Positions 7,932 to 16,603 of a DNA stretch of 64,000 nt are shown here, piece after piece. Location of the stretch: the NCBI GenBank assembly GCA_025463265.1, contig JAOBWH010000169.1, positions 48,532 through 112,531 of the forward strand. The letters are read 5' to 3'. The notes under the pieces were generated by a model that ran no database searches, was not told the DNA's origin, and was given only the letters and a program-made list of their open reading frames with translations. The translations under genes were made by a program, and so were the position numbers. This DNA is from Ilumatobacteraceae bacterium (lineage in GTDB: Bacteria > Actinomycetota > Acidimicrobiia > Acidimicrobiales > Iamiaceae). How positions within the stretch are numbered: position 1 is the stretch's first letter; the number at the start of each line of letters is the position of its first letter.

Positions 7932-9374
7932 TCAGGCCTCCTTCTCGTCGGCGCCGTCGGGGGCGGGCGCTCGGCCGGGGACCGGGCGGCCCTTCCAGAA
8001 GTAGTTGTGGATGCCGTCGGCGGTGAACAGCTTCCGGAACGTCATCTCGATGCGGTCGCCGATGGCCACGGCCTTCGGGTCGACGTCGGTGAGCTCGATG
8101 GGGGCGCGGCCGCCACCGTCGAAGTCGACGATGGCGAACACCACCGGCGGGCTCGGCGAGTAGACGAGCTTGTCGATCGTGTAGGTGGCCACCGTGCCCT
8201 GGACGTCGGCCATGGGGATCGGGTCCATCTCGTCGACGGCCCCGCCCTCCATCGACACCCGCGAGGGCGGGAGGTGGATGGCACCCGAGGACCGGTCCCT
8301 GGCGCCGACGAAGCCGAACTTCCAGTCCTCGCTGCGGCCGGCGGCCGAGGCGGACGGGCGAGCGGGCTCCGGGCGGCGGGGCGGCTCGGGCGACAGGTGG
8401 CCGCGCCACGCGAGGAACTTGCCGTAGGGCACCGGAGCCCCCGCGGCGGCCTGGTCGGCGACCGGCTCGTCCGGTGCGAAGGCGGCGATGGCCTCGGTGG
8501 TCTTGAACACGAGGGCGTCGGCGCCGTCGGCGAGGGACAGCAGAACGATCACCTGGCCGGGGGCGGCCGTGTCGAGGGTGGCGGCGAGCACCACACCGGC
8601 CTGAGCGGCACCCGGGTTGCCGATCGTGCTGGAGAGATCGTCGACGACCTTGGCCCCATCGATGCCCGACTTCTTGGCGACGGTCTTGTTGGCCCGGCCG
8701 TGGGTGCCGGCGACGATGAGGGCGTCGACCCGGTCGGCCTCGATGCCGGCGTCCTTCAGCGCGTCGCGCAGGGCGGCCTGGCCGAGGGCCACGTACTTGC
8801 CCTCACCGAACTTCTCCTCCCACTGCTTCGAGCGGCCGTCGCCCGGCGTGCGCCAGCGGTCGAGGAACTCATCGGTGGCCGTGCCGGACCCGATGAGCTC
8901 GGCCAGCACGGGGCCGTCGGTCTCGTCGCCGATCAACAGGGCGGCGCCGGCGTCGCCGCCGGCCGCCTCGTCGGCGCTGCCGGGGAGGCCGGTGCGGATG
9001 TCGGCGGTGACCACGAGCGCGGCCGGTCCGCCGGCGAGGGCGCTGCGGTAGGCGGCGATGCCGGAACGGACCGCGCCGCCGAAGTCGGCGGCGATCACGT
9101 CGCCGGGCAGGAGCAGGGCGGCGTGCACCGTCGTGGCGTTGGTCTTGTCGACGTAGGCCGGCGTGACGGTGGAGAACCACAGCGCGGCGGGGCGGGCGGT
9201 CGTCGAGCGCAGAGCCCGGCGGGCGGCCTCGACGCCGAGGGTGGTCGTGTCCTCGTCGTAGCTGGCGACGGTCCGGGTGCCCTTGCCTCCGCCGGTCCCG
9301 GCCACGGCCGCGATGGCGGTCCGGTCGAGGCGGCGGTGGGGGAGGTACGCCCCGTAGCTGATGATCCCACGCAT
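7932..9374 (-). CDS. HMG-CoA-synthase-like domain fused to DUF35 OB-fold
   Basis: A 480-residue two-domain protein. Residues about 1-300 resemble the HMG-CoA synthase/KAS III fold (MRGIISYGAYLPHRRL at the start, then GVEAARRAL and GGDAGAALLIGDE). Residues about 330-470 resemble a DUF35 OB-fold domain (VQGTVATYTIDKL, PPVVFAIVDFDGGG, GDRIEMTFRKL). Two key features look degenerate. Where synthases have a catalytic cysteine in ACYGG, this protein reads GAVRSG, and the CxxC zinc-ribbon pairs usual in DUF35 are absent (GARDRSSGAIHLPP). It may therefore be a scaffold or acyl-CoA-channelling partner for the adjacent thiolase rather than an active synthase. Archaea encode comparable thiolase/HMGCS/DUF35 proteins that form one complex. 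Confidence 0.8.
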   Translation of the reverse strand: MRGIISYGAYLPHRRLDRTAIAAVAGTGGGKGTRTVASYDEDTTTLGVEAARRALRSTTARPAALWFSTVTPAYVDKTNATTVHAALLLPGDVIAADFGGAVRSGIAAYRSALAGGPAALVVTADIRTGLPGSADEAAGGDAGAALLIGDETDGPVLAELIGSGTATDEFLDRWRTPGDGRSKQWEEKFGEGKYVALGQAALRDALKDAGIEADRVDALIVAGTHGRANKTVAKKSGIDGAKVVDDLSSTIGNPGAAQAGVVLAATLDTAAPGQVIVLLSLADGADALVFKTTEAIAAFAPDEPVADQAAAGAPVPYGKFLAWRGHLSPEPPRRPEPARPSASAAGRSEDWKFGFVGARDRSSGAIHLPPSRVSMEGGAVDEMDPIPMADVQGTVATYTIDKLVYSPSPPVVFAIVDFDGGGRAPIELTDVDPKAVAIGDRIEMTFRKLFTADGIHNYFWKGRPVPGRAPAPDGADEKEA

Positions 9375-9394
9375 GCCGATCAGGCTACGCCCAC

Positions 9395-9413
9395 ATCTGA
9401 CGACCCGTCAGAT
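9395..9413. promoter_or_regulatory. Palindromic operator, acyl-CoA regulon copy 1
   Basis: A perfect 19-base palindrome, ATCTGACG-ACC-CGTCAGAT, 20 bases upstream of the HMGCS-like/DUF35 start on the minus strand. The same arms and ACC spacer occur at 15322-15340 before an acyl-CoA dehydrogenase operon. A GGT-spacer version occurs at 44472-44488 before an enoyl-CoA hydratase. Size and symmetry suit a TetR-type dimer. The regulator is not identifiable in the window. Confidence 0.72.
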
Positions 9414-9463
9414 CCGCCACAGGCCTTCGGGCGGCGACCTGACCGGCCGGGCTGTCGGTCGGG

Positions 9464-10174
9464 GTGGGCATGATGTGGGCCATGGGTGCTGCGAGGCGAT
9501 CGACCGGGGCTGGGGCGCGCCGTCCAGCGAACCAAGAGGTGCGGGGGCCGATCGTGGTGACCGACCTCGACGAGGTCGAGCTCGACGGCCTCCAGGACCA
9601 CGACGGGTGGTCGGAGTCGGCCATCAGCGGGTACGCCGTGGGCGCCGATGCCGAGCACGTCAACATCAGCCGCTCCACCATCTCCGCCGCCCGGTTCACC
9701 GGAGCCAACCTCCGACGCCTGGAGCTGACCGACGTGGTCGTGGCCAACACCGACTTCGCCGGAGCCGTGCTCGAGGAGCTGTCGCTCAGCCGGGTGTCGT
9801 TCACCAACTGCCGCTTCAGCGGCGCCGACCTCGGTGGGGCCACGTTGGCCGACGTCCGCTTCACCGACTGCCAGCTCGATGAGGTTGCCCTCCGCACGGT
9901 GCGAGCGGAGCGCCTCGCAGTGTCCGGCGGGACCGCCGTCAAGATCGACCTCTACCGAGCCCAGGTCCCGGGCAGCCGCTGGCACGACGTCGACCTGACC
10001 GGAGCCGACCTGTCCGGCGCGAACCTCGAACGCGCACGCCTGCAGGGCTCGACCATCGCCGACGTCGTCGGGGCGAAGGCCCTCCAGGGCACGGTCATCG
10101 ACCACGACCAGGTCGTCGCCATCGGCCTCGCCCTCATGGCGGACAGCAGCATCACCGTCGACGAGCACCGCTGA
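9464..10174 (+). CDS. Pentapeptide repeat protein
   Basis: A protein of up to 236 residues built largely of A(D/N)LxX-type pentapeptide units (TGANLRRLEL, FSGADLGGATLADV, TGADLSGANLERARL), which fold as a right-handed quadrilateral beta-helix. No signal peptide or membrane segment follows the short N-terminal stretch, so it is probably cytoplasmic. Some such proteins mimic DNA and protect gyrase, but nothing here points to that role specifically. Several in-frame starts exist (9464, 9470, 9482); the conserved part begins after residue 25, so the exact start is uncertain. It is divergent from the HMGCS-like/thiolase unit. Confidence 0.75.
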   Translation: MGMMWAMGAARRSTGAGARRPANQEVRGPIVVTDLDEVELDGLQDHDGWSESAISGYAVGADAEHVNISRSTISAARFTGANLRRLELTDVVVANTDFAGAVLEELSLSRVSFTNCRFSGADLGGATLADVRFTDCQLDEVALRTVRAERLAVSGGTAVKIDLYRAQVPGSRWHDVDLTGADLSGANLERARLQGSTIADVVGAKALQGTVIDHDQVVAIGLALMADSSITVDEHR

Positions 10175-10306
10175 GGGTGCGGCGGGCCAGCGCCACGCCC
10201 CGGGCTGGCGTTGGTGGGGGGGGGGACGGCGGTGCCGGTGACGCCTAGGCTCGGACGGGTTCGCACCGTGGGTGCCGGACCAGGGGTCGACCGGGGGGAC
10301 GGCGTG

Positions 10307-12466
10307 ATGCGGCGCATGCGCGCAAGGGCTGTGGGACTGGCCATGGCGGCGTTGGCCGCAGCGGTCGTGGCAGTGCCGGTGACGATGTCGGCCCTGCCGG
10401 CGGGCGCGGCGGCGTCGAACATCGCCCCCTTCCGATCCGCCGATGCACTGGTGCGCCAGCAGTACCGGGATTTCCAGGGCCGCACCCCCACCTCCAGCGA
10501 GGTGGCGCCCCACCTGACCGGGCTCGCGGACGGGTCGAAGTCCGCCGCTGACGTGGTCGACGGGATCGCCCACCTCGGTGAGCCTCCGGCGCGGTCCGGC
10601 AACGTGACCCGGCTCTACACGGCCTACTTCCAGCGGGTGCCGGACATCAGCGGCCTGGAGTACTGGGTCGGGAAGTCGGCCGCCGGGTGGACATTGAACA
10701 AGATCTCGGGGAACTTCGCGGGGTCGTCGGAGTTCACGCGCCGGTACGGGTCGCTGTCGAACGCGGGGTTCGTGGATCGAGCGTTCGAGAACGTGTTCGG
10801 CCGGGCAGCCGATCCGGGTGGCCGGGCCTACTGGATCAACAAGTTGAACAAGGGCACGAGCCGGGGCGTGGTCATGGTCGGGTTCTCGCAGTCCAGCGAG
10901 TACCAGCGCAAGCAGGCCCCCACCGTGGACATGGTGCTGGCCTACCGGGGGCTCCTCCACCGCATCCCGACCGGCACCGAGGCTGCGGACGCCACGGCGC
11001 TCGTGCAGGCCGACGGCTTCGAGGCGCTGGCCGAGGTTCTCCTCGGGCTCCCCGCCTACGCCACCCGCTTCCCGGCTCCCGGCGTGCCGACCGCGTTCAC
11101 CGCACGGGTCGGCGACGCCAAGGCGACCCTCGCGTGGAAGGCGCCGGCCACCAACGGCGTGGCGATCGCCGGCTACACGCTCCGGGTGCTGAAGGGCGGC
11201 GTGCAGCAGGGCGCCGATCGGCCGCTGGCCGCGTCGGCGCTGTCGGCGGTGGTGACCGGCCTGACCAACGGGCAGGCCTATTCGTTCTCACTCGTCGCGT
11301 TCAACGTGAACCGGGACGGTGCCGCCGCGTCGGTCGGTCCCGTCACGGTGAAGGCCGAGGTCGTCTGGTCCACCTTCCAGGGCAACGCCTCCCACACGGG
11401 CGTCCAGCCCAACGGCACGGTCCCCGCCTCCCCGGCGCTGAAGTGGAAGAAGAAGTTCCCGGGCATGGTGCGCCAGCTGACGGTGGGCGACGGCCGGATC
11501 TACGCGCTCGTGTGGGCGGTCCCCGAGGGACAGACCAGCCAAGCGCTCTCGCTCGTCGCGCTGGACCCGTCGAACGGGGCCGTCCTCTGGGGACCGCGGG
11601 AGATCTCGAGTGCCGTGGACGTCGCCGGCATGACCTACGACGAAGGCCGGATCTTCGTCGCCAGCAACGACGACCGGATCCGGGCCTACAGCTCGGCGAC
11701 CGGGAGCCTGGCGTGGTCAGCGCAGCCCGGTGGCCTCATCATCGGCGACCGGGGGCCCGCGGTCTACGGCGGGCGGGTGTACTCGTGGGGCGAGGACGGG
11801 CTCCTGGCCCTCGACGCCGCCAACGGTGCGATCCGCTGGCGGGGGGCGCAGCCGGTGGGCGGTTGGGCGCCGCCGGCGGTCGACGCGACGGGCATCTACC
11901 TGTCCGACGGCTGTCCCCGCCGGATCACCCTCAGCGGGCAGCCGTCGTGGAAGAAGACGAGCTGCCAGGGCGGCGACGCCTGGGTGACGCTGGCGTCGGG
12001 CCGCATGTGGGTGACCGACACCGCTGAGGAGTACGCCACGATCCTCGACCAGGCCACGGGTGCCGCGAAGGGCTCGCCGCTCGGGACCGAGCCGCCGGCG
12101 GTGACCGGGCCCACCGCGCTCTACGACGTCGACGACCTCGGGGACGTGACGCTGCGCGCTGTCGACTGGGCGACCGGTGAGCTGAAGTGGAGCAAGGGCG
12201 GCGACGGCTACTTCCAGGGATCCCCGGTGGTCAACGCCGGCCGCACCTACATCTCCAGCTGGCTGGGGAAGGTGTACGGCTTCGATGTCGCCACCGGCGG
12301 ATCGACCTGGACCCGGGACATCATCGTGGACATCACCGACCCGGGCGAGGAGCCGGACTACACCGCCGGGAAGGTCGGCGATCTCGCCATCGGCGACGGC
12401 CTCCTGCTGGTCCCGCTGTCCGACGAGTCCTTCGATGAAGGCGGCTGGATCCTGGCCTACGGCTGA
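10307..12466 (+). CDS. Secreted DUF4214 / fibronectin III / PQQ-like beta-propeller protein
   Basis: A 719-residue exported protein. The signal peptide is Arg-rich (MRRMRARAVG) with an Ala/Val core ending ALPAGAAA. Residues about 40-200 form a DUF4214-like helical module with two copies of the FAGSSEF / FSQSSEY type motif. A fibronectin III-like domain follows (about 265-360; VTGLTNGQAYSFSLVAFN). The rest is a PQQ-type beta-propeller with repeated WxxxxGG and SSPVV-type blades. ATG 10307 follows a GGGGGGAC site; longer in-frame starts would put the signal peptide inside the protein. A similar module is found in the protein at 55312-57219. Probably a cell-surface binding protein. Confidence 0.82.
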   Translation: MRRMRARAVGLAMAALAAAVVAVPVTMSALPAGAAASNIAPFRSADALVRQQYRDFQGRTPTSSEVAPHLTGLADGSKSAADVVDGIAHLGEPPARSGNVTRLYTAYFQRVPDISGLEYWVGKSAAGWTLNKISGNFAGSSEFTRRYGSLSNAGFVDRAFENVFGRAADPGGRAYWINKLNKGTSRGVVMVGFSQSSEYQRKQAPTVDMVLAYRGLLHRIPTGTEAADATALVQADGFEALAEVLLGLPAYATRFPAPGVPTAFTARVGDAKATLAWKAPATNGVAIAGYTLRVLKGGVQQGADRPLAASALSAVVTGLTNGQAYSFSLVAFNVNRDGAAASVGPVTVKAEVVWSTFQGNASHTGVQPNGTVPASPALKWKKKFPGMVRQLTVGDGRIYALVWAVPEGQTSQALSLVALDPSNGAVLWGPREISSAVDVAGMTYDEGRIFVASNDDRIRAYSSATGSLAWSAQPGGLIIGDRGPAVYGGRVYSWGEDGLLALDAANGAIRWRGAQPVGGWAPPAVDATGIYLSDGCPRRITLSGQPSWKKTSCQGGDAWVTLASGRMWVTDTAEEYATILDQATGAAKGSPLGTEPPAVTGPTALYDVDDLGDVTLRAVDWATGELKWSKGGDGYFQGSPVVNAGRTYISSWLGKVYGFDVATGGSTWTRDIIVDITDPGEEPDYTAGKVGDLAIGDGLLLVPLSDESFDEGGWILAYG

Positions 12467-12533
12467 TCCGGATGGATCAGGGGTCGGCCGGCCCTTCTAA
12501 CCTGAGCGCCCGGATCACGACACGGGGGCTGCG

Positions 12534-13775
12534 TTGAAGCTCGGAGACATCGCCAACGAAGGCGCAGCCGGCCACGGCAAGCCCCTGGAGGGGATCCGCA
12601 TCCTCGCCGCCGAGCAGATGCAGGCCCTGCCCTACGCCACCCAGCTCCTGGCGCGGCTGGGCGCCGACGTGGTGAAGGTGGAGCACCCGACCATGGGCGA
12701 CTCCGGGCGCGGGTCCAGCCCGTTCATGCTCGACCCGCAGGGTCGCAAGGTCGGCGCCACGTACCTGCGGAACAACTTCAACAAGCGCAGCGTCGGCATC
12801 GACCTGAAGGCGGAGGAGGGTCGGGAGCTGTTCCTCGACCTGGTCCCGCACTTCGACGTGGTGGCGGAGAACTTCAAGGCGGGCACGCTCGAGCGCCTGG
12901 GCCTGGGCTACGACGTCATCGCCGAGCGCCACCCCGAGGTCATCCACGTGTCGCTGTCGGGCTTCGGCAGCGACAGCCCCTACCGGGACTGGGCCGCCTA
13001 CGCCTCGATCGTCGAAGCCATGTCCGGCATCTACGCCTACAAGACGCCCGACGGCCCGCCGACCACCATCCCGGTCGGTGCGCTGGGCGACATCAGCAGC
13101 GCCTTGTTCGCCACCATCGGCATCCTCGTCGCGCTGCGCCACCGGGACCGCACCGGCGAGGGCCAGCACGTCGATGTGGCCATGCTCGACGCCATGGTCG
13201 CCATGACCGACCTGGTCATGAACCTCTGGTCGCTCGGCGCGCGCCAGGAGCCCGACAAGCCGCTCGGCCTCATCTGCGAGGGCTTCCGCTGCTCCGACGG
13301 CTACGTCGTCATGCAGGTCGTGCGCGAGCACCAGTTCACGAAGCTCGCCGACCTGGTGGGCAGACCGGAGTGGCACGACGACCCCCGCTTCGCCGACCGC
13401 TACGGCTGGGAGCCGAACCTCGACGAGGTCATCCGGCCCGCGGTCGAGGCGTGGTCGTCGCAGCGCACGCGGGCCGAGGCCTCCGCCGAGCTGGCTGCGG
13501 CCGGCATCGCCGCTGGGCCGAGCCAGACCGCACCGGAGATCATCAACGACCCGCACGTGGTGCTCCACAACATGGTCGTCGAGATGCCGCGCAGCGACGG
13601 GGTCGACGAGCCGGTGCTGGTGCCCGGCAACCCGGTGAAGCTGTCGAAGGTGGCCGAGGGACCCGAGACGCGGGTCCCGTGGCTCGGCGAGCACACCGAC
13701 GAGGTCCTCGCCGCCGAGCTGGGCCTCGGTTCGGACCGCATCGATGCACTGCGCGCCGCTGGCGTGATCGGCTGA
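12534..13775 (+). CDS. CaiB/BaiF family (class III) CoA transferase
   Basis: A 413-residue family III CoA transferase, moving CoA between carboxylic acids via a covalent acyl-aspartate. Family features are GADVVKVEHP near the N-terminus, SLSGFGSDSPYRD, and GEGQHVDVAMLDAMVAM, where the aspartate after VAML is the expected nucleophile. The start is a TTG at 12534, preceded by CGGGGGCT; no ATG or GTG lies closer to the conserved start. It is not preceded by the palindrome seen at other acyl-CoA genes. The acid partner is unknown, but fatty acid, sterol or bile-acid-like substrates would fit the neighbourhood. Confidence 0.88.
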   Translation: MKLGDIANEGAAGHGKPLEGIRILAAEQMQALPYATQLLARLGADVVKVEHPTMGDSGRGSSPFMLDPQGRKVGATYLRNNFNKRSVGIDLKAEEGRELFLDLVPHFDVVAENFKAGTLERLGLGYDVIAERHPEVIHVSLSGFGSDSPYRDWAAYASIVEAMSGIYAYKTPDGPPTTIPVGALGDISSALFATIGILVALRHRDRTGEGQHVDVAMLDAMVAMTDLVMNLWSLGARQEPDKPLGLICEGFRCSDGYVVMQVVREHQFTKLADLVGRPEWHDDPRFADRYGWEPNLDEVIRPAVEAWSSQRTRAEASAELAAAGIAAGPSQTAPEIINDPHVVLHNMVVEMPRSDGVDEPVLVPGNPVKLSKVAEGPETRVPWLGEHTDEVLAAELGLGSDRIDALRAAGVIG

Positions 13776-13786
13776 TCCCAGGGCCG

Positions 13787-14566
13787 ATGGACGATCAGGG
13801 CGACGACTGGGGCGACACGCTCGCAGGGTTCGACATCGGTGACCTGACCAGGTCCCAGCGCGAGGTGCTGTCCGCCGACCTGGCCGATGCCGGCATCCTC
13901 CACGCGTTCGTCGGTCCGGAGCTCCAGGGCCCGGCGGCCGAGACGGAGCACATCGAGCACCTGGTCGCCCAGACCCGGCGCGGCGGCCGCCGTCGAGGCG
14001 TGCCGGCGTCCGTGCCCGGCGAGGTGACCGCGGCGCCGCGAGCGGTGCGGCTCCCCTGGGGCGGCGTGCCGCTCGAGGCGATGGCGCTGCCCCTGTCGGC
14101 CCGCTGGCGGCGGTTCGCCGCCTACCTGATGGAATCGCTGGCGTTCGGTCTGGTCACTGCGGTGATCGCCCGTGCCTCGGTGGGCGGCGCCCAGGTGTTC
14201 GTCCTCGCATCCAGCCTGGTGAGCGCGGTCCTCCTGGTGGCGGCGTTCGGCGGCACCGCGGGGATGCTGGTCCTGCGGATGCGTGTCGTCCTGCTCGACG
14301 CCCCGGAGCAGGCGACCCCCGGCTGGCGGGTGGCCCTCGTCCGCTACCTGGTGGCCTGGTGGCCGCAGGTGCTGGTGTTCGCCTTGATGCCGTTCGTCGC
14401 GTACGAGCAGCTCACCTGGCTCAGCACCGTCAGCGACATCTGGATCGCCGTCTGCTTCGGGCCGATCCTCCTCGATCCGGCCCATCGGGGCCTCCACGAT
14501 CGCGTGGTCGGCACCGTCGTCGTCGACGTCCCGCGCTACCCCGCGGCCTCCGCCCACCCGGGCTGA
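13787..14566 (+). CDS. RDD family membrane protein
   Basis: A 259-residue protein. The first 95 residues are soluble, polar and Arg/Glu-rich. RWRRFAAYLMESLAFGL begins an RDD-like domain with three to four predicted membrane helices (about residues 107-240). The RDD core is recognisable from the opening Arg, the GTAGMLVLRMRV motif, and the closing RGLHDRVVGTVVV. Function of RDD proteins is mostly unknown; some are sodium or proton antiporters. The gene starts 11 bases after the CoA transferase stop and is probably transcribed with it. Confidence 0.8.
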   Translation: MDDQGDDWGDTLAGFDIGDLTRSQREVLSADLADAGILHAFVGPELQGPAAETEHIEHLVAQTRRGGRRRGVPASVPGEVTAAPRAVRLPWGGVPLEAMALPLSARWRRFAAYLMESLAFGLVTAVIARASVGGAQVFVLASSLVSAVLLVAAFGGTAGMLVLRMRVVLLDAPEQATPGWRVALVRYLVAWWPQVLVFALMPFVAYEQLTWLSTVSDIWIAVCFGPILLDPAHRGLHDRVVGTVVVDVPRYPAASAHPG

Positions 14567-14568
14567 GG

Positions 14569-15228
14569 TCAGGGGCGGAGGGCGCTGATGGCGGTGAGGA
14601 TGCGCTCGGGGTCGGGGTCGACGCGGCGCGGCCGGCCGGTGGACGGGTCGGGGGCCAGGAACAGCTCGTGGATCTGGGTGGCGAGGACGGCCCGATGGGT
14701 GGTGGTGGCGGGGACCGTGCCGCTCGGCCAGCGGTCCGCTGCGTCGTCGATGAAGCGGGCGGCGGCGCGCACGGCGTCGTGGCGGACCTCGTCGTCGGTG
14801 CTGACGTGGGCGAACTGCCACCGCCGGACCCGCTCGGTGATCGCGGCCTTCGTGGCATCGTCGGGCTCGAGGCCCGCTGCGGCGAACACCCGGCAGTCGT
14901 AGGTCCGGCAGGTGCGGGGCCGGTGGTCGTAGATGCTGCAGGCGCCGTCGACCAGCATCGGGCAGTGGCCGCGCTCGCCGTAGCCGAGCAGGACGTGCCC
15001 CGCCGGGCGACCGGGGGCGGGGAAGCGCAGGGCGGCCGGGATGGCCCGCAGCGCGTCGACCTCGTCGGGACCGATGGCGATGAACTGCGACGACGTGCAG
15101 CACCCGGTGCACGACCCGCACGGCACGTCGGCGTCGTGATCGCCGGCGATGGCGCCCGGGAGGGCGTCGAGCCACGGGCCCAGCTCCCCGGCGGGCAGGC
15201 GATCATCGGCGTGCGAACGGTCCGTCAT
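14569..15228 (-). CDS. YkgJ-family cysteine cluster protein
   Basis: A 219-residue protein with the cysteine pattern of the YkgJ/UPF0153 family: CGSCTGCC near residue 37, CPMLVDGACSIYDHRPRTC in the middle, and a further Cys in YDCRVF. These cysteines probably bind zinc or an iron-sulphur cluster. The biochemical role of the family is unsettled. It converges on the RDD gene with only two bases between stops. The ATG at 15228 (MTDRSHADD) is the only plausible start, and the long open frame upstream of it is the antisense of the acyl-CoA dehydrogenase gene. Confidence 0.82.
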   Translation of the reverse strand: MTDRSHADDRLPAGELGPWLDALPGAIAGDHDADVPCGSCTGCCTSSQFIAIGPDEVDALRAIPAALRFPAPGRPAGHVLLGYGERGHCPMLVDGACSIYDHRPRTCRTYDCRVFAAAGLEPDDATKAAITERVRRWQFAHVSTDDEVRHDAVRAAARFIDDAADRWPSGTVPATTTHRAVLATQIHELFLAPDPSTGRPRRVDPDPERILTAISALRP

Positions 15229-15320
15229 GGCGGGCTCGACGCTACGCCCGGTCGCGCTCGGCGGGTGCTGGGGCGCGGGCCGTTTGTCGGCCTGGAGGGC
15301 CGGCCGTATGATCCTGCGCT

Positions 15321-15341
15321 GATCTGACGACCCGTCAGATC
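15321..15341. promoter_or_regulatory. Palindromic operator, acyl-CoA regulon copy 2
   Basis: The same 19-base palindrome ATCTGACG-ACC-CGTCAGAT (15322-15340), here extended by a matching G/C pair to 21 bases. It lies 37 bases before the first acyl-CoA dehydrogenase of a five-gene lipid operon, and also in the region upstream of the divergent YkgJ gene. Its identity with the copy at 9395 argues for a shared repressor of acyl-CoA catabolism. Confidence 0.75.
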
Positions 15342-15378
15342 CAGCGGTACCGCACCCCGATCCGGCGCAGGAGCACCC

Positions 15379-16599
15379 ATGGACTTCGAGTTCTCGCCTG
15401 AACAGCAGACGTTCATCGAGCAGGTCGAGGCCTTCCTCGACGAGAACGACGATCCCGATGTCTTCGACGTCACCCGGGAGAACATGGCCCAGATCGTGGA
15501 CACGCCCAAGCGGCGCGCGTTCATGGCCAAGCTCGGCGAGATGGGGTGGCTGGGCATGACCTGGCCGAAGGAGTACGGCGGCTCCGAGGGGGAGGGCGTC
15601 TACGAGTACCTCCTCAACGAGCGCCTCGCTGGCCGCGGCGGCCCGCAGATCGGCAAGGGCGTCGGCATTATCGGCAAGACCCTCATCGCTCACGGCAACG
15701 ACTTCCTCAAGGAGACCTTCCTCCCGAAGATCCTCTGCAACGAGGTCGAGTTCGCCGTCGGCTACTCCGAGCCCAATGCCGGCTCCGACGCCGCGTCCAT
15801 GCGCCTCAAGGGCGAGCGGGGCGAGCGCGACGGCCAGACCGGCTGGATCCTCAACGGCCAGAAGACCTGGACCACCTCGGCCCACTTCGCCGAGTGGTAC
15901 TGGCTCGGCGTGCGCACCGACCCGGAGAACAAGCACCGGGGCATCACCTTGATGCTCGTGCCGATCGACCAGCCCGGCATCACCATCAACAAGATCGACA
16001 CCATGGGCGGCGTCCCCATGGGCGACGAGCGCACCAACGAGGTGTTCGTCGATGACGTCTTCGTGCCCGATGACTACGTGGTGGGCGAGGTCAACAAGGG
16101 GTTCCAGTACATCTCCCAGGCGCTCGACCTCGAGCGCTTCACGATGTTCACGTACGCACCCATCAAGGAGCGCCTCGACGTGCTGTGCACCCACGTGCGC
16201 GAGGAGACCGTCGACGGCGAGCCCATCAAGGACGACCCGATCGTGCGCCAGCGCATCGCCCAGCTCGCCACCGAGGCTGAGGTCGCCCGGGTGATGGGCC
16301 TGCGGGTCGTGAGCGAGTCCGTCAAGGCCGACGAGGTGCCGGGCACGCCCCCGCCCACCGTCGAGTCGTCGCAGTACAAGCTGTTCGCCACCGAGTTCTC
16401 CAAGCGCCTCGCCGACGCGTCGATGGACCTCGGTGCCCCCGGCTCCCAGCTGCGGGTCAAGACCGAGGTCGCCCCCATGGAGGGCCGGGCCGAGAGCACC
16501 TACCGCTACACGGTGATCGACACGATCGGTGGTGGGTCGAGCGAGATCCAGAAGAACGTGATCGCCCGACGCGGCCTCGGTCTGCCGAAGAACTTCTGA
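15379..16599 (+). CDS. Acyl-CoA dehydrogenase, FadE29-like
   Basis: A 406-residue FAD-dependent acyl-CoA dehydrogenase that introduces a trans-2 double bond. Visible signatures are VEFAVGYSEPNAGSDAAS and LNGQKTWTTSAHFAEWYWL. The C-terminal GGGSSEIQKNVIARRGLGLP lacks the Glu found in medium-chain enzymes, but LDLERF has a Glu at the position used by isovaleryl-CoA dehydrogenase, so it should be catalytic. It starts at ATG 15379 behind AGGAG. Followed by a CoA transferase, two hotdog proteins and a second, shorter dehydrogenase, it recalls FadE28/FadE29 heteromers of steroid side-chain degradation. Confidence 0.9.
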   Translation: MDFEFSPEQQTFIEQVEAFLDENDDPDVFDVTRENMAQIVDTPKRRAFMAKLGEMGWLGMTWPKEYGGSEGEGVYEYLLNERLAGRGGPQIGKGVGIIGKTLIAHGNDFLKETFLPKILCNEVEFAVGYSEPNAGSDAASMRLKGERGERDGQTGWILNGQKTWTTSAHFAEWYWLGVRTDPENKHRGITLMLVPIDQPGITINKIDTMGGVPMGDERTNEVFVDDVFVPDDYVVGEVNKGFQYISQALDLERFTMFTYAPIKERLDVLCTHVREETVDGEPIKDDPIVRQRIAQLATEAEVARVMGLRVVSESVKADEVPGTPPPTVESSQYKLFATEFSKRLADASMDLGAPGSQLRVKTEVAPMEGRAESTYRYTVIDTIGGGSSEIQKNVIARRGLGLPKNF

Positions 16600-16603
16600 G
16601 CCC

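Noticed and set aside
10216..10225. Run of ten Gs upstream of the propeller gene as a phase-variation tract
   Set aside because: It lies outside the chosen reading frame, about 90 bases before the start, with no evidence that it affects a promoter.
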